A DNA stretch of 64,000 bases from Papilionanthe hookeriana x Papilionanthe teres (GCA_022702705.1 CM040428.1:103248022-103312021); one strand, 5' to 3'; numbered from the stretch's first letter, positions 34,547-44,962 are shown. The notes: generated by a model not told the origin, from the letters alone. Numbers and translations are program-made.

Positions 34547-35300
34547 CTAAACTTAAGAAAGAAAACACAAATAAATTAAAGGATCAACAGAATAAGCTTA
34601 TTTAAGCTTTAAAAAGCTTAAATAAAGCTTCAAATGCATGGATTAAACTCCAAAAATAAACAAATTTTAGTTTTGCTCAAAACTTGAAAAATCCATGGTG
34701 AAAATAAAAAATAAATGGATTAGAAGGTAGATCAGACCTCGAGTTCAAGAAATTGAGTGATTCCAAGATCAAAAACTCAAAAATCTGGCCTAAAAATGGA
34801 TCTCTAAAGTTGATTTTCGTGAAAAAGGGAAGAAGATGGGAGCTTAGGCCTCGTTAATGGCGTCGGTGGGTTTAAAAACCTGATTTTCGGGTTCAGGCCG
34901 AACCTGCGCTTAGGCGCCGAGTTCTGGGACCTAGGCGCCAGACTCTCCTTACCATAAATTTGATTTAAAAATTGTAATTTCCACCAAAACTTAACAAATT
35001 TGACTTCTAATTATTCACATGAGATTATATCACCAATTTCTAACTTCCAAACATTTCCACAAACAATTAAAACGATAAATTAGATCCAACATTCAAACTC
35101 AAGATATAATCAAACTCTTCAATTCCATTTCATATTTTTTCATTCCAAGCTCATGAAATTCCAGATAAATACTATAACAAGGTTCATCATTCTATAAATA
35201 ACACAAACAACACAAATTCAAAGCAAGTTCACAATCAAACAACACACTTTGAACAATGAAAGCAAACACAAACTAAATGTTTGACTCACTAGAACATGAC
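34547..35300 (-). other. Spacer between ORFa and ORFb (copy IV)
   Basis: Non-coding. GC-rich block at 34914-34943 (GCGCTTAGGCGCC then GGGACCTAGGCGCCAG), followed in sense direction by TTTTTAAACCC, a possible weak TATA element, and then ORFb. Confidence 0.45.
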
Positions 35301-35708
35301 TCAATCACACCTAGAACACATCAATGATCTATTCATAACCGAACTTTTAATTTCCATCCCTCTCGCAAAGAAGTTCGCTACCGTTTTCTCATCAATCCAT
35401 TTGTTCTTCGCATACATTGCTACTTGAGAATCTTGAAAGGCCTCCATATGATCAAACTGAAGCTTTGTCTGTCATTCCAAGTGCTCGATTTGGTGATACA
35501 TCTCATGCAGACGATTCCCAATGCTTAGCAATTCTGCCTCAATATTATCTAAATGACTAAACAATTTCTCCAAACATGCAACGATAAATCCATTGAAATA
35601 AGGTTGAGGATCTTTAGAAGACTTATCTCTTATTGCATTTCCATGATCCCCTCTCTCCATTGCTTCCAAACTTCTCTTTTCTCCTCCAAAATGAATTGTT
35701 CTGGACAA
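35301..35708 (-). pseudogene. Accessory ORFa: small coiled-coil protein (copy IV)
   Basis: 136 codons from ATG 35708 to TGA at 35303-35301, with one in-frame stop near 35473. FSHLDNIEAELLSIGNRLHE is a likely coiled coil. MYAKNKWIDEKTVANF matches the KNKWIEED segment of copy III's ORFa, supporting a true gene of unknown function. It lies between two GC-rich blocks, after the conserved post-integrase module. Confidence 0.58.
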
Positions 35709-35744
35709 ATTTTGGGTTTCTTAGGGATTAGGGACGAAGATAGG

Positions 35745-35752
35745 GCAATTTA
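35745..35752 (-). promoter_or_regulatory. TATA-like box upstream of ORFa (copy IV)
   Basis: TATAAATT on the minus strand lies about 40 nt before the ORFa ATG and just after the GC-rich blocks, the same order as in copy III. Activity is inference. Confidence 0.33.
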
Positions 35753-35811
35753 TAAGAAGAATTCGTGTGAAAACTGAAAATTTTAAGTTTTTGCACGAAC
35801 AGTAACTAGGG

Positions 35812-35908
35812 TGCTTAGGCGCCGAAATCTGGCGCCTAGGCGCTGGACAATCGATACACATGGGTTATGCTGGCGCTTAGGCGCCAAGTTTGGGTGCCTA
35901 GGCGCCGG
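35812..35908. promoter_or_regulatory. Two GC-rich GGCGCC blocks upstream of ORFa (copy IV)
   Basis: GTGCTTAGGCGCCG then CTGGCGCCTAGGCGCTGG, and CTGGCGCTTAGGCGCC then GGTGCCTAGGCGCCGG. This is the same double-half layout as in the LTR of this copy. Confidence 0.48.
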
Positions 35909-36047
35909 AACCACGTTCGACTCCGTTTCGCCTATCGTCAAATTTACAAAGTTTCGGTCTTAAAATAGGTCTATTAAAATGGTGTGATCAACACACAAAC
36001 ATTGATTAAGATAAATTCAAATCACAAAGAATCTCAATGATAATATA

Positions 36048-36095
36048 TGGGTTGCCTCTCACAAAGCACTTGGTTAAACATCGTCAGCATGACCT
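36048..36095 (-). other. Conserved post-integrase module (copy IV)
   Basis: On the minus strand GATGTTTAACCAAGTGCTTT then GTGAGAGGCAACCCATAT, 12 nt after the integrase stop. The octamer is AAGTGCTT here, one base off the palindrome in copies II and III. Confidence 0.58.
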
Positions 36096-36106
36096 AATCA
36101 ATTATA

Positions 36107-37159
36107 TTAATCGGGTAGACTCAGCTCGTAAGCCTCCTTGTAAATCAGTTTCATTTCTCCCATATAAGGCTTAAGTCTTAATCCGTTAACTTTAAATATT
36201 TTTCTTGTCTTGGGATCTTTAATATCCACAGCTCCATAAGGGTATACTTTCTCAATTATAAATGGTCCCATCCATTTAGATCTTAATATTCAAGGAAAAA
36301 GTTTTAAACGAGTATTAAATAATAATACTTCTTGTCCAAGCTCAAATATTTTTCTTGAAATCTTTTTATCATGCAATTTCTTCATTCTTTCCTTATAAAT
36401 CTTTGCATTTTCATAGGACTCATTTCTTATCTCTTCTATTTCATTCAATTGTAACAGTCGTTTCTCACCTGCAGCATTCAAATCATAATTGAACTCCTTT
36501 ATCGCCTAGTAAGCTTTATGTTCGAGTTCAACAGGTAAGTGATAATGTTTACCATAAACTAATCGATAAGGTGCATTCTGATAGGTGTCTTATAAGCTAT
36601 TCTATAAGCCCATAATACAGAATAAGAATATCAACCCAGTCAGTTCTTTTAGGATTAACAGTCTTTTCTAATATTATTTTAATTTCTCGGCTTGATACTT
36701 CAGCCATTCCACTTGTTTGTGGGTGATAAGCAGTTGTAATTCTACGTTTAATTCTAAATTTTTCCAGTAATGATTGGATTCTTATATTTCTGAAAGGACT
36801 TCCCCCAACTGTGATAATTACCCTTAGCATTCCAAATCTTGTAAAAGTCATTTTCTTTAAAAATTTCGAAAAACTTTTGGAATCACAGTTAGGTAAAGCT
36901 ACAGCTTCAATTCACTTTGAAACATAATGAAATGCTAATAAAATATAAATCTTTCCAGATGATGTTATAAAAGGTCCCATAAATTCTAAACCTCATACAT
37001 CAAAAATCTCAATTTCTAATATATAGCTTAGAGGCATTTCATGTTTTATGGATATATTCCCCATTCTTTGACATCGATCACAAGTTTTTACATAATATCC
37101 AACATCTTTGAATAATGTAGGCCAATAAAATCCAGAATTTAAAATTTTAAACTTAGTTT
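36107..37159 (-). pseudogene. Integrase, central and C-terminal part (copy IV), catalytic Asp lost
   Basis: The visible part begins in the zinc region (a CDRCQRMG-type stretch near 37070) at the Ogre-type LTR boundary. It continues to RFGMLRVIITVGGSPF, where the second catalytic Asp (ITDGG in copy II) is replaced by Val. The catalytic Glu remains in GMAEVSSREIK. The C-terminal KIFKVNGLRLKPYMGEMKL stretch ends with TAA at 36109-36107. Frame changes occur near 36850, 36600 and 36480. Confidence 0.84.
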
Positions 37160-39419
37160 TGTCGGCATATTTTTAGTTTATGTGTTTTGAAAGGGGTCGC
37201 CTACGTAAATTGTAGGCGAATTTTCATATTTTAAATTTAATTTAAATATATATATAGTTTAAAAGATAGCATTAGATTTTGAAAGTATTTTTAAGTTTAA
37301 AAGTTTTAAGATATGAAATCAAACCGATCTCACATCCCAAGTAGTTTATATAAATGAGCACCGCACCACAAACCGTGTATCTATCCCGAAGAATAGACAC
37401 ACTGCTTGATGATGAGGCTAGATTAAATAAACTAGGAGATTTGTGACATCCGTTTGGTTTGCGAACCAATTTTATAAGCTAACAAGTTCCCCTGCTTAAT
37501 ATTAATGAATTAAGCAGGGTTTATATTACCTGGGTTCTTAAAGTTCCCTATAAGGGCAAGCCCCTATAGTTAATTACATCTTAAATGACGGGAATCATTT
37601 AAGAAAACTCTCGATAATGATTAGTGGTTTTTCTCTCAAGAATTTCAAAGTTTAAGGTTTTCAAAGGATTGAATTTTGGGAATTTAAATAGGGAATGGAT
37701 CAAATTTGGAACAGTTATTTTCAAGAGTCCAAAGGAAGAGAAGTAGGAGAAGCTGAGGATCCAAGAAGAATCTTGGCAACTTCCCAAACTATCCTACGGT
37801 TTGGATTCAATTGTGGGAGTTCATTTAATGTTTCATCTTGCCTGTTTTAATTAATTAGGACTTATATTTGTTTGACACAATCATACAAACAGCCTCGAAG
37901 ATGTGAGGGTTTATGTCGTACCAAACGATTACCTCAGAGTCCTAGGATCGGTTAGGGCTAAATTTACATGACATGATAATGCAAATGCTTAACAAAGAGT
38001 TGAGGATTTCTGTTGCACTAGGCAAACTACCTCGAAGTCCTATGGCTTGGTTATTTAATTCTAAGAAATTTTTGCTGAAGTAGATCCGAGTTTTACTGAT
38101 GACGATGGTCGTGCTGCCCACTGTGCTCCAAGCTCCTTGTTGTTGCAGAGGTTTAGTTTTAGAAGTCATAAATCAGGAGATGAGAGAAGTGTTTTGGTTT
38201 AGAGAGAATCTTAAAATCCAAGTTTTTTTAATATTTTAATTAAACAAATTTTAAAGTTGATTAAACAGAACCGATTAAGATCCCACGGTTCCGTCATCCC
38301 GGCACCGTTATTTTCATCGAATTCACTTAGTCCAGATGAATTTGCTTAACTCAACTAAATGAGTTTCACACTTTCATTTAGACCGTGGTAAATCTCGTTA
38401 GCAACCCGTGGGTTACATCATCCGAGGTATTCCCGATCATTCAATGAGACTTTTTAATTTAGTTGTGATTGTAGTTTTGTTGTTCTATTTGTGATTAAAT
38501 TTTGCGTTGTTTTATATTTTGAATGTTGTGGCGGTGAATTTTATCTTGCAATGACTTTTAATTTAGTTTTGGTTTCAGTTTAGGGACTATCCTAAAGGTT
38601 TTGGTTTTCATGCAACAGTCTTATTTAACATGCAAGAAAAGAAAAGTACAGTGCATGTAAGTAAATTGCAATAAAGTAAGCGCAATAAAATAAAAGAGTA
38701 CTTGGAGGTCTTCCCGTCATCCCAAGCCGCACTTAAAACACACGTTAAGGCATTTAAATATTTCAACAGATACCTAGGTAAAGCTAAGGGAAAGGGTTTT
38801 GGTTGACTACCAAATTCCTAACCCTATAACTAGTCATCTCCTATGATGTCTAGGTTCTTGTGTTTTGTTTATGGATGATTTTCTTCATCAAAGAACAATT
38901 AAATTTAATTGTTCTTCTAAAACATCTCATCATATTGAGGAAGTGTTTAGGATGGGTCCTAAACATCTTTTCAATACTTCTGGAATCATTTCGAGTCCAA
39001 ATGAATTTTATTGTACAGATGAATTAATCATCTAAGGTTCTAGTCAAATTTTGTTTCTTGCTCAGTGAACCAGGATGTTTGATTATCTTATGAGTGAAGT
39101 GACATTTCACTTAATACTCTATTTAAGAGTTATAATAGTTAAAGCCTTTAAGGGCAAGTTGGTTTATTGAGAATTTTAATCAAATTTGAGTTAATGATTT
39201 AAAGTGTTTTAGTTTAATTATGAGGTTTTAATTAATAATTTTAAGTTTCGAATATTGTTCAAATTATTTTAGATTTAATTTAAATCTTTACATTTTCAAT
39301 TATCTTAGTATTTCAAATTGATGTTCATGTTTCAAATTCACTTAGATAGAATGAGGTATTGAAATTATTGATATGTTTTGATTTAACTCTTAATGACTTC
39401 ATTTAGGTTTGTTGTTAAA

Positions 39420-39720
39420 TGATTTTCTAATTTAATTTAATTCAATTTGATTTTAATTTAATTTAACTTTAATTTAATTTAATTTTATTTGATTTTTAAT
39501 TTAATTTTAATTAAATTTTAATTTAATTTAATTTTAGTTTAATTTAATTTTAATTTAATTTTAATTTAATTTTAATTTAATTTTAATTTAATTTTAATTT
39601 TAATTTAATTTTAATTTAATTTAGTTTTAAATTTTATTTTAATTTTAGTTTCAATATTTTAAATTTAATTTTAATTTAATTTTAGTTTTAATTGTTAATT
39701 TGGATTATTATTTTATTTTC
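39420..39720. repeat. (TTTAATTTAA)-type low-complexity tract in the LTR
   Basis: About 300 bp made almost wholly of TTTAATTTAATTTT permutations. It recurs with length changes at 59905-60190 in the other LTR. Both strands can fold on themselves because AATTTAAATT-like words are self-complementary. Confidence 0.8.
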
Positions 39721-40185
39721 TTAATTAAGATTTAAATATTTTTAAAGTGACTTATTTAGGGATTTTTAAATTAAAGAATAAATATCCTCTTAATAATACT
39801 CCTATTTTAATAATTCAAATTTTAAATGTACTCTTTCTAAAATTTAAATTATTTAATTAATTAAAGTTTCATTTTGATATTTCAAAGTGTTTAATGGGTT
39901 TCTACCCCTTAATTTCCCTAAGTTTCAATCATCCAAGAGAAAATTAAAATCAAATATTTTACCCTCCATTTTGATTAAACCTAAAGTTTTAATTAAGGGT
40001 TAAAATTTTATTACTTTTATGCCCTTTTAAGCTTATTTATTTCATAACTCACTAAATTGACCTCAAATGAATTTGAAATTTTTATGTCACCTCACTCACA
40101 TGTCAATTAAGACATTAGAGTAGAAAATGTAATTTTTCTGAATTTAATTTATTTATATAATTATTTTTTGTAAAAAATAAGGGTT

Positions 40186-41190
40186 CTCAAGGAAAATTCA
40201 ACAACATGACCAAGGAAAGGTTTCTGTCCTTAAGAAATTTATGGGATGTTCCTAATGACCAGAGGACCACTTGGACCAATTTTTGTGATTTTTTGAATTA
40301 TATTTTATTTATTATAATTATTTTGAATTTTGGATTATTAATTAATTATAAAATAAAATAAAAGTTAAAAAAATAGATTTTATATTTTACCTAAATTTTT
40401 CTGACCTCAAGGAGTCCAGAGAAAAAAATTTTATAATTTTTTGATTTTTTTTTATTTATTAGAATTATTTTAGTGAAAAAGGTTGACAATTCATTTTTTT
40501 TAATATTAAAAATTACATTAAGCCTTTAAAATTCAATATCTTATCCTAGGGACTTAGGAAAAATATTTGGTTTGTTCCTAAGTGGTTAAGAGTCAAAATG
40601 TGACATTTTTATGATTTTTATTATTTTTTTAATTATTAAAATATTAAAATATTGTGAAAAATCAACTTTTTTAGAAAATTCCAATTTTAATTTTCCTGAA
40701 CTCCTCTGATATCAGAGAAGCTCCAAAACTATTTTTTTGAATTTTTGAAAAGTATTTTTGGAGTTATGAATTTTTAAAGTTCCATTTTGCTTATGAGGCT
40801 TAATCAATCCATTTGGTGGGGTTAATCAAGTCCAATTGATTTCAAAATTTTATATAAGGTTCCTCTGATCCTAAAGATCAGTGGAGAATTATTTTCAAGT
40901 TCTTTTGATTTGTGGTTAACCTTAATTAATTAAAGTTCGGTTTTAGGGGTTTGGGCCAATTAAGGTTAATATGATTGAATTCACTCAAAATATATTTTTA
41001 ATAGGGTCCTCTGGTCCTAAGGAACATCACCAAATTTTTCTAGAATTTATTTTACAATATGCTTAATTACTGGAATTAAAATACCTAAAACAGGTAACAT
41101 AAACTTGAAAATTCAATAACTTTTCACAGAGATGGCCTCTGACCTTGAAAAATTCTAGGAATGTTCCCAAGATCGGAGGCTTCAAAAGCC
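40186..41190. repeat. Series of diverged CTCTGA/TCAGAG phrases in the LTR
   Basis: Seven phrases spaced about 110-200 bp carry variants of CCTCTGATCCTAAGGATC. Examples: CCTAATGACCAGAGG (40250), CTCTGATATCAGAG (a perfect palindrome near 40706) and CTGATCCTAAAGATCAG (near 40867). Others are CCTCTGGTCCTAAGGAAC (near 41013) and CCTCTGACCTTG...TCGGAGG (near 41130). Each is followed by T-rich DNA. Probably an old tandem repeat; the right LTR keeps them (60700-61690). Confidence 0.45.
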
Positions 41191-41428
41191 CTATGGTCTC
41201 ATGCCATGGTGAATTATCTATGCAAATGAAGAATTAAAATACTGAAAATAGTAAATAAATTATTAAAAATAAAATACTCATCCAATTAATTTGATTTCTT
41301 TTCCACATTATTCTCCTCTGTTCACTGAGCAAGAAAGTATTTTTATTATATTTATGTGATTTTTCTATGCAAAGATATGAATTTTTAAAGTTCAGGGCAT
41401 TTAAATAATTCAAAAATACCCTATTTAT

Positions 41429-42031
41429 CTACTTATCCGACTCGGCGCCGGTCACGACTCTCGGCGACTCCGAATGCCCATGCAGCGCATTCCCATTCGA
41501 CGCCGCCACTTGAGTCAGCAACCACGCATCCCGTGGTTCATGTACCATCACGCCGTCCGACTTGATCTCGACCTTCCGCTCGATACAAGCGCGATCCAAC
41601 GGCTCCTGGTCATCGTCTACGACTGGTGTGCACCCGTGACCGTCCACACTAAAACCCAAAGATCTCACTCGATTCTCAATGGATTTTTGTGTTCTTATGC
41701 TCTATGGATTCGTCTTGAAGAGACGAACACATCCATATGGTATGTAGGCTATGAAATTAACTTAAACAAAATGGAGAATCGCTGGAAGCTCAGGAGGAAG
41801 AGTGAGTTCATACCTTTGCTCAGAGAAGTGAAGCTTCGATCTGAGAGTTGTGTCACCTTCTATTGAGTCCAGGCAAGCTCCAGATGAAGTCTCTAGCTTT
41901 GGAGAATTGTCTAGGTGTGAATGTGACCAAGCCCGATCACAAAGCTTGGAGGCTAGAAGCAATGGCTGGCCTGTCGAGGGAGTTTTTGCTGGAGAAATTC
42001 TCCTATTGGTCTGGTGAAGGTGTAGGACCAA
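41429..42031 (-). other. GC-richer LTR segment with open frames downstream of the putative TATA box
   Basis: In sense direction an open frame (42031-41762, 89 codons; GACLDSIEGDTTLRSKLHFS in the middle) is matched by 62564-62238 in the other LTR (108 codons, same end). A second frame, 41668-41429 (SDGVMVHEPRDAWLLTQVAA), is shifted by small indels in the other LTR. I recognise no protein. It may be leader RNA with chance frames or a captured exon fragment. Confidence 0.3.
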
Positions 42032-42235
42032 TCAATTTGGAGATTGGCTCACTATGGTGAAGTGTCCTATTTTTTGGTGGATTTTCAACTCAGAAATTGA
42101 GCTCTGTCAATGGGGATTAGGGCAAAGGAACACTGGGGATCAACTGCTCTGGGTTAGGAGAAGGTCCTGGAGCAATTTTGGCAGAGTTTCCTTAAGGTCT
42201 GGTTCATCTCCTTGTTTGGCCGAGAGGTGGTGGTG

Positions 42236-42243
42236 TTTAAATA
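42236..42243 (-). promoter_or_regulatory. Candidate TATA box of the Ogre-type 3' LTR
   Basis: CCTATTTAAACACC on the minus strand, at the edge of the GC-richer segment. The same sequence is at 62712-62719. If real, U3 is about 2.3 kb and R plus U5 about 5 kb. Confidence 0.35.
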
Positions 42244-44512
42244 GGCATGGCTGGAGGGCTTCCCAGGGGCAATTGGAGGCTGGGATCAGCTGCTCAGGGG
42301 AGGAGAAGAACAGCTATGCTTTCCATTTGGGTTGAGACAAGTCAGTAAAGGAGAATTGGAATGTTTGGCTCACATGGAGCTTTCGGCCATGGCGTTTTCC
42401 GGTGACTGTGATGGCTGGCCGGCCAGGCATTTGTCACCATCTTGACCAGTGAGGTTAGGGCTGGGGTTTGGTGCAAGCAATTGGCTATTGCCGTGTGTAA
42501 GGAGGTTTGATTAAAATGGCATGGGGTAAGGGTCATTTTGGCTTGATTTTGTTCAACTCATGTATTTGGGTTTGGTGCACCCACCAAGGGACTGATTTTG
42601 GCTGAGGGAGGTCAGATGAGTCAGCTAGGAAAGGGTAGTGAAGTCACCATCCATGAATATTTGAATTAATCATGGATTAAGATGAAGCATTAAAAGGGTT
42701 AAAACCTTTTTAAGGGGGTTTAAAAGAGGCTCCTCCTTTTGCAATTAATGGTATGGTGATGTGTAAAGTGATTCCCATGGCTTCATGTGGGTTGTGCATG
42801 GCTTCAAAGCTTGCTAATGGCTTGGGAATGGCTTGGCTTACTTGCATGAGAAAGGAATTTTGGGATTTTTGATATTTAGATATATTTTGGCATGAGGCTT
42901 GATTTAGATTTATTTGATGATGGAATTGGAACTTAGGGAATGACTTGATTAAATGAATGGCAAATGAAAATGTCATATGGGCTTTAGGATAGATTTTGGG
43001 CTTTTTGAAATGGTTTTAGATGGGCTTTTAGAGTGACTTAGGAAAGTGGGCTTTTGGATTTTAGGATGGGCTTTTGGGTGAAAATTTTGTGAAGGACCAT
43101 GTCAAATAAATATTGCAATTGGTTTAGGGATGTTTCATGAATGGTTTGGAATCAATTTGGTGTGATTTGGAGTAGAATTGGGTTGAATTTAGGCTTTTTA
43201 GTTAAAGGGGCCAAAGTGGGCCAAATTTGGCTAACTTGGGTTAAGGTTGGGCTAAAGTTGGATTTGATGTAAAATTAATATTGATAAATGTTCATGGGAG
43301 TGTCATAAAGAGTTTTCAACTTTGGTTGGGCTCTAATTTGGGGATTTGGGCCCAGTTGGGTTAGGTTTGGGCTTAGGTCAATTTAAGGGATTTTGGTTTT
43401 GGGTTAGGTTTAGGTGGAGTTTAGGTTCAAATTTTGGGCAAATCAAGTTAGTATTTTGTTTATGGGGATGTTAGGAAGGCTTTAGAAAAGATTTGGGGCC
43501 AATTGAGGTTGAATTGGATGGGTTTGAGCTAGGTTTAGGTCATGGGCCAAAATTGGGCCTTAGGCCTCAAATTGAAATTGGGCTCAAATGTCAATCAAAT
43601 TGGAATTAGATTTGGTCTAAATTGATATTGGGGATGTTGAATTGAAGTTTAGAATTGAATTGGACCAAAATTGAGGCCAATTGGGGTGGTTTGGTTTGAC
43701 ATTGGGTTCACTTGGGTTCAAAATGGGTCAAATTAGGGGTTTTGGTAAAAGTGGGGTAAATTGGCAAAATTGGCCCATGGTGTAGTTAGACAAAATGAAA
43801 TTGGGAATATCTGGAATTTTTTGCAATTTTTTGGGAATTTTCTGAATTTTTGGATTTTTGGGCTAAGAAGGGCATTTTAGGTATTTGGGGGTATTGGGGG
43901 GTACTTTTGGAATTTTTGGTATTTTTGGCTATGGATGATCAATTTGAGTGGGGGGAAACGTTTAGGACTGATTTTGAGGAATTTTGGGTAATTTAGGTAA
44001 TTTTGCAAATTTTGGGCAGCTCCAAGGGCATTTGGTAGGTTTGGTGGGTCCGGGGCCCCGGGGGTCAAAAATTGAAATTTTGAAAAAATGAAGATTGATC
44101 AAATTTGAGTGAAATGGGATCACTTTGGTTGAGCCATGAAGTCATATTAAGCCTATATGAGCCATGAGAGGACTCATTTGAGGCATTCACTATGTTGTTC
44201 TCGACCTCTTAGCCGAGGGCTTAGGGGTTAAGGACCGTCCATATGAATTACCTATATGAGTCGGAAGTCAAGTTGGATGAGAGTGTGGTTTTAGGACATG
44301 GAATGTGTGTGAGAGTGTAGTGTATGTGCAAGTCAACCCTCACCAGACCAGGCCACCCAGGGTACTCATAAGGCCAAAGAGTCCTATAGGAAACTCATCC
44401 TTTAAACCTCCACATTTGATTTCAACCCTCTAGGTGATTAGGGGTCTACAATCAAGCTTGTGGGGTTTGTAGGGAGTCAAGAGGTGTTTAAATTTCTAAA
44501 GGATGGGTTCCA

Positions 44513-44525
44513 CTTCTAGTCCTCT
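44513..44525 (-). other. Candidate polypurine tract of the Ogre-type element
   Basis: AGAGGACTAGAAG on the minus strand abuts the LTR start (TGGAACC). It is purine-rich with one C and one T, so it is imperfect or decayed. Confidence 0.45.
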
Positions 44526-44588
44526 AAGATTAGTCAAAGGAAAAGCCTAAGGCTAGATCCTAAGTACTAAGGAGTAAGAAAATAAGAG

Positions 44589-44653
44589 ACCTCATCAAAA
44601 ATGAGGTAAAAAAATGGACCCCCAATAGGTGTGGTGTGCTGACGGAGCACACC
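44589..44653 (-). other. Structured 3' module with 18-nt complement to the 5' leader
   Basis: Plus-strand order: hairpin ACCTCAT/ATGAGGT (44589-44607); an 18-nt stretch TGGACCCCCAATAGGTGT (44615-44632) whose exact reverse complement is at 57390-57407; an 8-bp hairpin GGTGTGCT/AGCACACC (44633-44653). The 57390 site also has an ACCTC/GAGGT hairpin beside it. In element RNA the two 18-mers could pair across about 12.8 kb. Confidence 0.55.
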
Positions 44654-44735
44654 GCGCGTATTGGCGTTGACCGAAGAGATCAACAAAATCAACACAGATG
44701 TCCAATTGACAAACTTAGGACGAAGTAGAAGAATT

Positions 44736-44797
44736 TCCGCTGGGGAGTATCAGGTATATTTCTAAGACTGGAGATTCCTGAACTCTCGCTGGGGAAT
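44736..44797 (-). other. Two anti-PBS (tRNA-3'-end-like) stretches in the 3' untranslated region
   Basis: The sense strand reads TCCCCAGCGGA (complement at 44736-44746) and TCCCCAGCGAGAG (complement at 44784-44796). Both are complementary, fully or with one extra base, to the core CTCCGCTGGGGA of this element's primer site. Function not shown. Confidence 0.4.
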
Positions 44798-44962
44798 GGA
44801 AAAGGAGGTGAACTCCAAATCACAAGATCTGGGGAATTCGATTTAGATTTCAGTTTACTTTTAAATTTCAAGTTTAAATGTGTGAGTTCGGATTTCGATT
44901 TGAAGTTTGATTTAAAATCAATTTATAGAAATTTTGAATTTGAAATTTGGATTTGAATGAGG

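Larger units (their letters stand above)
30330..37159 (-). mobile_element. Athila-clade LTR retrotransposon, copy IV (5' part missing)
   Basis: Reading the minus strand from 37159: C-terminal two-thirds of integrase, conserved module, GC-rich blocks, ORFa, GC-rich block, ORFb, long non-coding region, polypurine tract and 3' LTR (32013-30330). gag, PR and RT are absent because the Ogre-type LTR starts at 37160. The LTR landed in the last ORF of copy II. Copy IV is closer to II than to I/III at the LTR end. Confidence 0.87.
37160..44512 (-). repeat. 3' LTR of the Ogre-type element (7.35 kb)
   Basis: TGTCGGCATA at 37160 to GGTTCCA at 44512. The partner LTR starts TGTTGGCATA at 57652 and aligns throughout. 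In sense direction (right to left): a C-poor, G/T-rich plus strand at 42880-44000, a candidate TATA box (42236-42243), a GC-richer segment to 41430, diverged palindromic phrases (40186-41190), an AT-only low-complexity tract (39420-39720), and the U5 end. LTRs over 5 kb are typical of Ogre. No complete gene is supported. Confidence 0.9.

Noticed and set aside
39420..39720. Origin of replication or matrix-attachment region
   Set aside because: AT-richness alone does not support it; it is a low-complexity tract shared by both LTRs.
41429..42536. Captured host gene inside the Ogre-type LTR
   Set aside because: Open frames are short, one is shifted by indels in the other LTR, and no family is recognised. 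Kept only as a low-interest observation.
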